A DNA stretch of 13,485 nucleotides from Theodoxus fluviatilis (Eukaryota; Mollusca; Gastropoda; Cycloneritida; Neritidae): positions 2,501 through 15,985 of the forward strand of contig JAWQFJ010008111.1 of the NCBI GenBank assembly GCA_034096865.1, in the 5' to 3' direction. The notes beneath the pieces were generated by a model. The model was not told the DNA's origin. It did no database searches and saw only the letters and a list, made by a program, of their open reading frames with translations. Shown piece by piece: positions 1-8,724 of the stretch. The translations under genes and the position numbers were made by a program. Within the stretch, counting starts at the first letter, position 1; each line of letters opens with the position of its first letter.

Positions 1-1439
1 TCATTTTGAAATGGCTTTTTTCTGTGGGTTTCATTCAGAGCTACAGCAGATCTGAGCTGACGGAACAAAGTAAGAATTCATGTAATTCCGGGCAGTGATC
101 ATGTTAGGCTCACCCACTGGAACAGCTTTGCAGCCTGCAGACGCGATGTGAAGTTCTGCTTTGAAAGCCACAACTCACGCACGTCATTTGGGAATGGTTT
201 CCCCTTGCAGCTCCTTTTTATTCTCTTGATCAAAATAAATTTCATTCCTTCCCCAACATGGTCGAAGGGATATGCTTATCGTTCCGTTTCGTTACGTTGA
301 AAGTCGGGCTTTTCCAAGTCACCGGGGATCGGATATTGTGGTCGATATGCTTGTGGGCCGGTGCTGTGACCAACAGTATCAGAGTGCATGTAACCTAATA
401 GCCTCATCTCGCGGGAGAGAAAATTTTGAAGAAATTACGGGTTTTCAATGGAGGAGAAACTGGCCTCGAGCTGGATTGATTTATCGCGTGCAATTTTCGC
501 GTATGGCATGCGAACTGCTGCCTGATACTTCCACTTATTCCTCCTGTTTAAGAGCGCCGAGTTGCATTGGCTGAAATGGCTAAAAGACGATGTTGTGAAA
601 TTTCAAAGCGTCCCTAAACCTGCAGGGAAGGTTTCTTTCCAGTCGATTGCTTGTTGAACGACATTGGCATGAGTCATATTCTGCCGCAACAGACAATCCC
701 CCGCCGAATGCGATAACTTGGGTGAACGTCGAAATCAGAGATGGTGAGGAAAGAATTAAGGGTTCTAAAAGGGTTCTAGTCCACGAAACAAGGGAGACTA
801 TTTCCGTGGCAGACGATCTTCAGCAATAAGCTTTTCAAAACTGAAATGAGAAAACTTTCAGAACAAAGACAAAGTTTTTCATGAATGTCATTGAGAATTA
901 GAGTCTGAGTGGGACTGCCGGATTCGGAGATCATGAGATACCAGAAAGCGAAAAGATGATTGAAATCTTGATGAAGAACCACGTCTTTTGAATAGAAAAA
1001 TGCTTGGGACTTTCCTGCGGAATTCATTTTCCTGCAATAGTACTTTTCTCGACTGCGACGGCTGATCGACGCTTCAATTTAGAAATAAACTGTGCCCGAA
1101 GAATTGGACAGCGCAGCTCATCTTGTCTAAGGCTGGTTGGAGTTAGCAGCGAGGAATTCACAGTCATTGACGTTGCCCGTGTCGAGCCTCACAGTCAGGA
1201 TTTCCGGTGAACATCGATGACTTCATTTTGATTTGATCATTTTCCTCCATCCTGTAGTATGAAATCCTTTGATCTTCAATAACCTTGCGTCATGAGAGAT
1301 TCTTTGGAATGGAATGGAAGTCTGTGACTTCACAAACTGATTCTTTTCAGTGCTATTTCCTATTTCTGTAAAATCCCACTTTGCAGAACTGGTCGTGCAA
1401 GAATCTTAATCAGACATCCTCGCTTCCTCTAACTGGTCT
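1..1439. other. Unassigned sequence, no recognisable gene
   Basis: This stretch has mixed base composition and several short open frames. The longest is 100 codons at 272-574 on the plus strand. None shows a domain, a repeated motif or a composition that I recognise, and none is joined to others by convincing splice sites. I see no TIRs, LINE motifs or microsatellites. It could be intron, intergenic DNA or old transposon remains. Basis: direct reading; absence of recognition is not proof of absence. Confidence 0.5.
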
Positions 1440-1456
1440 CCCCCCCCCCCCCCCCC
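1440..1456. repeat. Poly-C run (17 C)
   Basis: An uninterrupted run of C, followed after AT by a second short C run. Such runs are prone to length error in sequencing, so the exact count may not be reliable. Confidence 0.95.
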
Positions 1457-1628
1457 ATCCCCCCCTGTGGGTTGGGGCTAAGAACAGACCCACCGCGCCT
1501 CCCTAGCGTTTCTTATGAGGCGAATAACTTGGAACCTCGTGACTTGATCTGCTCTTGTTACAACCAGTTCTAGTGTATTTTGTAACTAGAGGCCTACAAC
1601 TGTCTACAAAGACTTTAAGGCCCTAGAA

Positions 1629-1745
1629 ATCCATCCATCCACCCACCCGCCCGCCCGTCCATCCGTCCGTCCGTCCGTCCGTCCGTCCGTCCGTCCGTCC
1701 GTCCGTCCGTCCGTCCGTCCGTCCGTCCGTCCGTCCATCCATCCA
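1629..1745. repeat. (GTCC)n tetranucleotide microsatellite with ATCC/ACCC variant edges
   Basis: About 117 bp of tetranucleotide repeats. The core from about 1660 to 1735 is near-perfect GTCC. The left edge has ATCC, ACCC and GCCC variants, and the right edge returns to ATCC. The pattern of a young perfect core with degenerate flanks is visible directly. It encodes nothing. Confidence 0.95.
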
Positions 1746-2833
1746 AGTGCTGGGTTGGCATGGTGTGGTGAAAATAAAACTACCTCACTCAGAGGAAGAT
1801 TTTAACTTACTACATGTTTAGCTTTCAGCTTCCCTCCAGCGAGATTCTGCTGGCAGGCAAACACTGCACTGCTTATTTGGCATCTACTGCTGAAGTTAGA
1901 CTTGTATCATGCGATAGAGTTAGACTGTTGCAGATAGGAGATAGCTGTTTGGTGATGGACTGCATTTGTTTCTGGCCAGCAGCTCTTTGCAAAGCTATGC
2001 GTGCCTCGCTTAATCAAACAATCACATCAATCAGTCCATCAATCAATCGGTCAGTCCTTCGATCTGTTTATTGATGCATTGGTTCTGTGTCTTGGCTGTG
2101 AAACAATTTCACGAATTTTTTTCTGTCATGTGGTGAGCAAAGATGATCAGTAAATAGTTTTCATATCAATGACACCAAAATGATTTCGTACCCAGTTCCA
2201 TCACATTCTTGCCTAATCGTGACCAGCTGCAAATGATAGCACATGCCAGCTTTTCAACAGCAGACAAAATGTTCTTGGAAAAGAATTCAATTGTTCCCCC
2301 TGATAGGGTGCCATTTGACGTCACTTCTCGTTTTCTGTCTGGGGCGCGTTGATTAGTCTATATAGTTGGCAAATGATAGACCGGTGTCAACATGTGTCGA
2401 ACGTTTGACTATCTTTACATTTGCTTTCATCATGTCGACACATGCAGACAACAGCCTATTCCTCGCAAGATCTTGCAAAGTTCCTAGCGTAAGCAATGCG
2501 CCCCAGGAAACTAAGAGTATTGGTGGTGGTGGAAGCGTTTGTGTGATGACGTGGCCATATACTTTAATGCCATGGGTGCTGGGCGAGAAACTCGATGAGA
2601 CATCAGTCTCAGCAGAGCGTCAGAGAATGATCTTTGCCTTTCTCTGACAGACCAAAGAGCAGTAATTGGCATAGCGCGACAGCCGATCCTAGCTCGTGCG
2701 TCATAGGTGAGATCTGACTACTTCCGGGTAGGTCACGTTGCCAGACGTTTTGATTGCTTTAACTGTTCTGCAATCTCTTGGCAAGTGGACCAGAGTGTTG
2801 TCACTCAGTCCACAATAGAAGAGCATAGTCATG
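1746..2833. other. Unassigned sequence, no recognisable gene
   Basis: Short open frames (86 codons at 1814-2074; 93 codons at 2366-2647) show no recognisable domain. A loose run of ATCA/GTCC-like words lies at about 2025-2065. A TATA-like CTATATAG occurs near 2357, but nothing downstream supports a promoter there. I could not assign a function to any part. Confidence 0.45.
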
Positions 2834-2905
2834 ATCATCATCATCATTACCACCACAACCGGCAGCAGCAGCAGCAGCAGCAGCAGCAGATGCAGCAGCA
2901 GCAGA
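2834..2905 (+). repeat. Compound ATC / CAG trinucleotide repeat (His/Gln-rich if translated)
   Basis: An ATC-rich stretch (2834-2850) is followed by CAG units from 2863 to 2904, with one ATG interruption at about 2889. In the frame open from 2707 this reads as a histidine stretch followed by glutamines. The flanking residues are polar and plausible for protein, but the frame then runs into unrelated microsatellites, and no start or splice site fixes it. In another frame it reads as poly-Ser, and on the other strand as poly-Ala. I call it a repeat, with a coding role possible but unsupported. Confidence 0.85.
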
Positions 2906-3103
2906 AACATCACCATTTCTCGGAAGGCGCTGACACCGATGCCATCTGTCGCTCGGAGCGCACGGGGAGTAGCTCAGAGGAGACTGTCCATAAGCCTTTT
3001 CAAACAGACAAGGAAGGAAGGTTCTACTCCCTGCAGCTGCCGTCAAATGATCAGCCATCTATGCGACTGCCGTCAGGCCCTTTCTGTGTCCATGTGTCTG
3101 TTT

Positions 3104-3252
3104 GCCTGCCTGCCTGCCTGCCGGCTTGCCTGCCTGCCTGCCTGCCGGTCGGTCGGTCGGTTGGTCGGTTGGTCGGTCGGTCGGTCGGTCGGTCTGACTG
3201 CCTGACGGCCAGACGGCATGTCTGTCTATCTGTGTGTGTGTGTGTGTGTGTG

Positions 3253-3288
<36 letters not shown>

Positions 3289-3387
3289 CGTCCGTCCGTC
3301 CGTCCGTCCGTCCGTCCGTCCGTCCGTCCGTCTGTCTGTCTGTCTGTGTGTGTGTGTGTCTGTCTGTCTGTGTGTCTATCTGTCTAT
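3104..3387. repeat. Compound microsatellite block: GCCT, GGTC/GGTT, GT, CTGT, CCGT, CTGT
   Basis: Several different arrays abut: GCCT (3104-3146), GGTC/GGTT (3147-3194), GT (about 3230-3256), CTGT (to about 3283), CCGT (to about 3331), then CTGT/GT again to 3387. Adjacent arrays differ by one base per unit (CTGT to CCGT and back), which fits mutation spreading within one ancestral tetranucleotide array. Long open frames across the block are artefacts of tetranucleotide repeats avoiding stop codons. Confidence 0.95.
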
Positions 3388-3901
3388 AGGCTTGTTCAGG
3401 AGGCGCAGCGATGCAAAGTGCTGCTCAGCGCTGCATGTGATTCACTCCTGAACAGCAATTTTGGGGCGTGATTCACTCAGCGCTGAGCAGCGCTTTGCAT
3501 CACCGATCCGTGGTGATTCAGACGATTTTGCATCATTTTCAAAATGGCGTCTTCGATCCCGCACTGGCCGTAGATGATTATAATAACCCTCAGAAACATC
3601 ATATTGGGACTGGAACGGGCTTTATTTGCCCCAAGCGCCCTGTATGCGCGAGTAATGGCAAGTAAGGATGACAAAGTAGTGGACTTTATTCATGCAGAAT
3701 ACATTTAAACGTGCATTAACGATGTCCGTGGCAAAGAAAACACTTTCTTAGCGTCAATCAACACAACATAGGGCGCAGAAGATTTACCCCCCCTTTAACA
3801 AGTGAAGCGCTGCACAAAATCTGTAGGTGTTCTGGAGAGGCAAAGAGCGCTCAATTGCCAACATGAAGCGCTCATGCAGCGCTTCGTACTCCTGAACACG
3901 C

Positions 3902-3903
<2 letters not shown>
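3388..3903. mobile_element. 516-bp non-autonomous element with short terminal inverted repeats, inside a CTGT microsatellite
   Basis: The left end reads AGGCTTGTTCAGGAG. The right end, read on the other strand, is AGGCGTGTTCAGGAG: 14 of 15 match. An inverted internal copy of the terminal core (CTCCTGAACA) lies at 3445-3454. A 24-bp inverted repeat with a single mismatch pairs 3410-3433 with 3478-3501, and GTGATTCACTC occurs twice in direct orientation (3437-3447, 3468-3478). There is no long ORF, so it would be mobilised in trans. The flanking trinucleotides are TAT and TGT, an imperfect 3-bp duplication. The same CTGT-type array occurs on both sides, as expected if the element inserted into a microsatellite. 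Family inferred: MITE-like, possibly related to the 700-bp family at 5734, whose right end reads GGGCCTGTTCAAGAGGC. Confidence 0.65.
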
Positions 3904-3967
<64 letters not shown>

Positions 3968-4120
3968 AGTGTGTCTGTCTGTCAGTGTGTCTGACTGTCT
4001 GTGTGTCTGTCTGTCTGTCTGTCTGTCTGTCAGTGTTTCTGTGTGTCTGTCTGTCTGTGTGTCTGTGTGTCTGTCTGTGTGTCTGTCTGTCTGTCTGTCT
4101 TTGTGCCTGCCTGCTTGCTC
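3904..4120. repeat. (CTGT)n microsatellite, right part of the array split by the 516-bp element
   Basis: A near-perfect CTGT array to about 3967, then degenerate CTGT/GTGT words to about 4105, ending in GCCT and GTCC variants. It has the same unit and strand orientation as the array ending at 3387, consistent with one original array. Confidence 0.95.
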
Positions 4121-4127
4121 GCCCGTC

Positions 4128-4132
4128 CGTCC

Positions 4133-4193
<61 letters not shown>

Positions 4194-4239
4194 AGTGTCT
4201 CTGACTCTCTGACTCTGTCTCGCTGTCTCTATCTGTCCC

Positions 4240-4275
<36 letters not shown>
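4128..4275. repeat. Poly-C followed by (CT)n microsatellite
   Basis: A C run (from about 4130) is followed by CT dinucleotides to about 4190, a degenerate interval, and a second CT array (about 4243-4275). It ends exactly where LINE-derived coding sequence starts, so it marks or replaces the 5' boundary of the LINE. Confidence 0.95.
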
Positions 4276-4278
<3 letters not shown>

Positions 4279-4286
4279 ACATCGTA

Positions 4287-5195
4287 CGACGCGATCTGGT
4301 GCTACCTGGGCACACTGGGTTAGCGATCTACATTAACTATGACCTACGAAACTCTATTTATAGAAGACATGACCTTGAATCTTCAAGTGTTGAGTGTATT
4401 TGGTTGGAGCTGAAACAATCTTCAAAGACTTCTCTTCTCCTGGGATTCTTGCACAGAAACCCTGCCTCCACCTTCTGTAGGTATGCTGAATTCGTAAGCA
4501 TGACGGACAAAGTGAGTGCTCTCGGAAAAGATATTCTTCTTCTTGGTGACTTTAATATAGACTACCTAAAAATTAACGGACCATGGAATTCAACTATCCT
4601 GCTCTTTGGACTCAAGCAATTGGTTCATACAGCCACTATGGTCACTCAGTCAACATCAACTCTTATTGATCACATATATACCATCAACATCCATCTGATA
4701 CAAAGCACTTGGGTGCCAAGAATGGGCATTAGTGATCATTTTCCAATCATCTGCTCCTTACACGCTAAACTCTCCGAAAGCAAAAAACGCGATCATTCAT
4801 ATCTGACATATAGATCGTTCAAAAACTTTGATGCCAAAACCTTTTGTTCTGACGTCCAAAAGACACCTTTCCATGAAGTCCAATATCAAACTGATCCAAA
4901 CTGTGCACTTCAGCTTTGGTACAACATATTTCTAGGAGTAATTAACAAACACGTTCCGATCAGAAGAAAACGCGTGCGTCATCCAACGCTGCCACCATGG
5001 TTAACCAAGGAAGTAACGCAAGCAATGTCCCTCAGAGATAAACACAGGAAAAGCAATGATTTCGTTGCATACAAAAAACAAAGAAATGTAGTTAAAAGCT
5101 TAGTGAGGAAAGCAAAGAAAGAATATTTTCAGAAACTTATAACTGATAACAAAAACATCACCTCATATTACCTTTACCAAACGAAACGGAGCTAA
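4287..5195 (+). pseudogene. LINE ORF2 fragment: C-terminal half of APE-type endonuclease plus linker
   Basis: The homologous part starts after the CT array at an RRDL segment (4287). It continues through GHTGLAIYI, GDFNID (4545-4562) and GISDHFPI, where the SDH triad lies at 4731-4739. In APE endonucleases the GDFN aspartate and asparagine and the SDH histidine are catalytic, and all are present here. The N-terminal half, including the metal-binding glutamate segment, is missing. After SDH comes a basic linker typical of the endonuclease-RT junction (PPWLTKEV, then Lys/Arg-rich helix-like sequence). The frame stops at 5193-5195. Homology continues one frame over from about 5188 (AKAHSSYPSDDGN), so a 1-base indel lies near 5185. 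The open frame extends upstream into the microsatellite, but those 120-odd codons are not real protein. Confidence 0.85.
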
Positions 5196-7041
5196 AGCTC
5201 ACTCATCATATCCATCAGATGATGGTAATGACTGCAATAATCACTTTCTTTCTGTGGCTGAAAAGTTATTCCCTCACGATAGCAACTATAATTTCCTATC
5301 TGAAACAGCATATCTCCAAGAATTCTGCCAGGAGAGACTATTGTTTTCATTGGAATTTGAGATTCCTCTTCTTGCTGTTCATGAATTTGGCAGATTTATT
5401 GAAAAACTCAACTCTAAAACAACAGGACCTGATGGCATCAATAGCTTTCTTCACTCTCTCTTCCATATGTAATCGACTCGCTCACATACATATGCAATTT
5501 GTGCATTATCAAGCAAAACTTCCCAGATGAATGGAAAAAAACTAATGTTATCCCTCTACCAAAAGTGAAAACTCCCACAAGTCTAGATGGCTTCCGACCC
5601 ATATCAGTGCTATCAATTTTATCAAAACCAATTGAAAAGCACGTTCACAAACATCTGTTGGCATTTCTTGATCGGCACAGTCTTCTACACCCCCTTCAAT
5701 CGGGCTTCCGACCAAAACATTCCTGCTCTACTGCCATGCGTTCAAGACGACCTACCGGTAGCCTACCGGTAGCCGAGCAACCAATGTGCATTCTTGAACG
5801 ACTCGTTATGACCGAACAGTAGCCAAGATGGCTTCCGCGATGCCTTCTCATCGCCGCAGATTGCGCTTCTCAACCAAATGAGTAAACCAGCAGCTGCAGA
5901 CTGCTCGTTCCTTGTGGAAGCTGATGAAATACGTTAAGCTGTAGCTGTGCATGAATGCTCGGCATCGCTCGAATAGAAATTTATGTCAAAACGACAGTGC
6001 TAACTTAGTGTAAGCAAGAATATTTCGATGCTCACTTCAAGGGAGATTACACAACAAACAAAGGGCTAATGTAAGATATAAGAGTTGCTTCCCTTAAAAT
6101 TGTTTCGCTATCTGCCGTGGAAATGTTTGCTAACATCTTGCCCGGTAATTATTTCAGAGCAGTTATTCTTTTAATAAAGAAAAGTACAAGATCAGCCTAA
6201 CTTCTTGTAACGTCTCGCATAGGCTGGGTAATAATGACAGGTCGAAATGCGTGCCACAGCGCATATTTGTGATGACGACTTTCTTCCTTTCCCCGAAGGC
6301 AGCCATTTTGGCTATACAGGCGTAACAGCGTTCCGGCGCGGTACGTACCGGTCGATACCAGTAGCCGTACCAAGTCGTTCAAGAGACGAACGGTATCAAC
6401 TGGTACGTACCGGTAGGCCTCTTGAACAGGCCCCTGCATTATCCTTCCTGATAGACACCTGGCTCCACGCCATTAACACCTCGAAAATGATAGGATCTGT
6501 CTTCCTAGATTTCAGAAAAGCTTTTGACATGGTACATCACGGCATACTATTGGATAAACTGGCTCTTTATTTTCATGGTCACACGACTGTGAAGTTTTTA
6601 AAGTCATTTCTGGATAATCGACAACAAGGTGTCCAATTCAATGAGCACGTTTCCAAGTATGGTATTCTAAAAGCGGGTGTCCCACAGGGATCTGTACTAG
6701 GCCCCCTTTTATTCTGCTTATTCATAAATGACCTACCCTTGCATCTCACAGATAGAAAGGTCTCATGTAACATGATTGCAGATGATACAACGCTGTCTAC
6801 CGCGGACAGCTCAACCGAAACTGTGGCAGATAAACTCCAAAAGAGTCTTGATGAAATATGTTGCTGGTGTCTTTCAAATCATATGGTCCTCAACCCATCC
6901 AAAACCAAGTATATGGTGATAACCACAAGGCAAAAACATCAACTACATCCTTTGTCACTCCCACTCTCACTTGATGCAGGGCCGATAGAAAAGGCGAAAG
7001 AACACAAAGTGCTTGAGGTGATGATTGACGAACAGTTGACA
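5188..7041 (+). pseudogene. LINE ORF2 reverse transcriptase domain, frameshifted and split by a DNA transposon
   Basis: Three frame segments make up the domain. 5188-5460 carries the pre-palm region with TTGPDGI. About 5448-5733 carries a segment ending in CNLCI, then FPDEWKKTNVIPLPK, DGFRPIS (5586-5606) and LQSGFRPKHSC. 6437-7041 carries FLDFRKAFD (first catalytic Asp codon 6508-6510), GVPQGS (6676-6693), IADD (6775-6786, catalytic Asp pair) and LNPSKTKYM. A frameshift near 5450 separates the first two; the transposon at 5734-6433 separates the second and third. The last segment is free of stops over about 200 codons, which suggests modest decay. The residue before ADD is Ile (ATT), where this family normally has Phe or Tyr. 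The open frame from 6247 starts inside the transposon, so its first 60-odd codons are not RT. Confidence 0.9.
5734..6433. mobile_element. 700-bp non-autonomous TIR element, copy 1 (PIF/Harbinger-like), nested in the LINE RT
   Basis: Flanked by the direct repeat CTG (5731-5733 and 6434-6436; one further matching base gives CTGC). The left arm contains GTTCAAGACGACCTACCGGTA; the right arm, inverted, reads GGGCCTGTTCAAGAGGCCTA. Subterminal TCTTGAACGACT (5792-5803) is exactly inverted at 6373-6384. TACCGGTA palindromes lie at 5753-5760, 5764-5771 and 6408-6415. GCCAAGATGGCT near 5822 pairs with its near-inverse around 6301-6312, so the inverted arms extend for about 100 bp. Insert plus one repeat is 703 bp, which accounts exactly for the frame change between the flanking RT segments. 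There is no transposase ORF. The 3-bp CWG duplication favours PIF/Harbinger (known family behaviour); the superfamily is inference. Confidence 0.85.
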
Positions 7042-7728
7042 CAGTTCACAGTTCACAGTCATTTATTTCGCCAAGTCATTAAAAAAACGAGCACGAGGAA
7101 AACTAAGTGATAAAGGCTAAAAGAAACAAAACAAAAAGCCAAGCGCACGCATCGCTTACACACCCTAGCACGCCGTTTATACAAAAAACATATGGACATT
7201 ACCCCATGTACCTCACTCACGCCACACACGCAGCTGCACACAGACAAGAGATAAGACTGCATCTGGAACCAAAGGGTTAACTGGTAAATGGTGCAATATA
7301 CAATGAACAGTTAAAGTTACTATTTAAGAACTGTTGACAAAGAGGTACAAACTAAGAATAATACACACACACACACACCCTTTTAAGTGATTGACGAATA
7401 CATAAAGACATTGAATAATACATATGGACAGAGACACGACCACTGAGACGTACCCCCCCAACCCCATCCCACCCCCCGTCACCACACAAAAATAATACAA
7501 TAGAACAATACAAAAACAACCCTGCCCAAGTGAAAGCTACAAGAAGACCAACACCCCTTCCCCCACCCACCCACCCACCCACCCCACTACACTCAGTAGC
7601 AGACCATAGGTCCCAGAGGAAGCGCAAAAGAGGAAGTGTCACTGTCACAGATGTGGAGAAGTGTGTGCGCACCGCCTACCGTTTGTCCAGCCTCATAAGG
7701 CCAAACCAAGAGGTTAGGTACGTACTTG
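7041..7728 (-). mobile_element. Probable minus-strand retroelement fragment inserted in the LINE C-terminal region
   Basis: The LINE protein breaks after IDEQLT (about 7040) and resumes at QLDWNSHI (7729), so about 690 bp is foreign. The flanks carry CAGTTGAC (7033-7040) and CAGTTAGAC (7729-7737), a likely target-site duplication with one indel. On the minus strand the insert ends with GGCGAAATAAATGA followed by about 2.5 units of ACTGTGA. An AATAAA-like word followed by a short tandem tail is typical of LINE or SINE 3' ends. The interior is low in complexity (CA and CCCA runs near 7365 and 7560) and shows no recognisable protein. An alternative is a plus-strand element of unknown type: a Cys/His-rich frame occurs at about 7619-7709. 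Confidence 0.5.
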
Positions 7729-8297
7729 CAGTTAGACTGGAACTCACACATAAATCTGATGTTCAAAAAGATTTCAAGCAATCTTTTTCTACTGTCAAAG
7801 CAAGCTGAGGCACTTTGTAGACACAGAAACCTGCACAATCTTTTTCAGTGCCCACATCGTATCACACATCAATTACGCATCAACATTGTGGGATAACTGT
7901 GTTGAAGCTAATTTGAAGAGAGTTAATTCACTGTACAGAAGATCTTCTAAGCTTATGGTCCCAAATAAATATCTCAGCACTGAAAAGAAAATGGAAATGC
8001 TTGACATTTTGCCTCTCCATAAGCATGCATCTGCAGCTCAATAAGTGTGTGCTTGTGAAAAAGGTAAAAGATGGCCGAACACCAGAATATCTAACCAAAC
8101 TATTTGAGCAGTCATCATTCAGAGGACATGACAAATTTCTCCTGCCTCAGCCTCGCATCGATTTGTTCAAATCGAGCCTATCTTACTCTGGGGCTGCTCT
8201 GTGGAATACACTGCCTGATGACATAAAATGTATCAAATCTTTGCCTATGTTCAAAGACAAAATTCGCACTATTCTCAGGCATCATCCTATGACATAG
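7729..8297 (+). pseudogene. LINE ORF2 C-terminal region (post-RT)
   Basis: Reads in three frames. 7729-7800: QLDWNSHINLMF through FLLSK. 7805-8040: LRHFVDTETC, an INYASTLWDN motif, and LPLHKHASAA. About 8037-8297: NKCVLVKKVKDGRTPEYL, LPQPRIDLFKSSLSYSGAAL, WNTLP and a closing IRTILRHHPMT with stop TAG. The order YAS-LWDN, a basic NKCVL segment, L-P-R-FK-S-GA-LWN-LP is the typical conserved C-terminus of CR1/L2-like ORF2 proteins. Two frameshifts (near 7802 and 8040) disable it. The final stop probably corresponds to the natural end of ORF2. Confidence 0.85.
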
Positions 8298-8646
8298 TTT
8301 TCCACGCTTTCATCTGACGTCTAGACAGTGGAACGGCTAAGTGTGTATCCTACATTGTCCATTCTTCACATATGCTTACTTCAGGCCACCCCTGGCTGAA
8401 CTATTGGAGGGGTTCCGGCTGATTGGGGGTGGGGGAGTAGGGGAGGGAGTGTACACCAAGAGGCTTTGGCCTACATGTATGTTATTTGTTTTTAACATTT
8501 GGATGTTTAGAAAATTGTTTTTTATGTATATGTCATTGTAGTCACTTCAAGTTCCATATTTAAATTTTGCTTCTCTGGTACACTATCTACCCATTTTAGT
8601 ATGTTTAAGAAATTGTACATGTATAATTCTTGCGATAATTATACTG

Positions 8647-8724
<78 letters not shown>

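Noticed and set aside
272..574. 100-codon plus-strand frame as a gene
   Set aside because: No recognisable domain, and it is within the length expected by chance in 13 kb. Nothing in the context supports it.
1629..1745. CRISPR array
   Set aside because: Simple tetranucleotide repeat without spacers, in what looks like animal DNA.
2355..2365. TATA-box promoter (CTATATAG)
   Set aside because: A lone TATA-like word with no supported gene or initiator downstream.
3903..4275. Long open frames with Ser-Val-Cys-Leu and Leu-Ser repeats fused to the endonuclease
   Set aside because: CTGT and CT arrays contain no stop codons in any frame, so the frame reads through by chance. Real LINE homology starts only at about 4287.
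6247..6436. N-terminal part of the open frame leading into the RT
   Set aside because: These codons lie inside the 700-bp transposon and also occur in the copy near 11830. The RT frame only becomes real after 6436.
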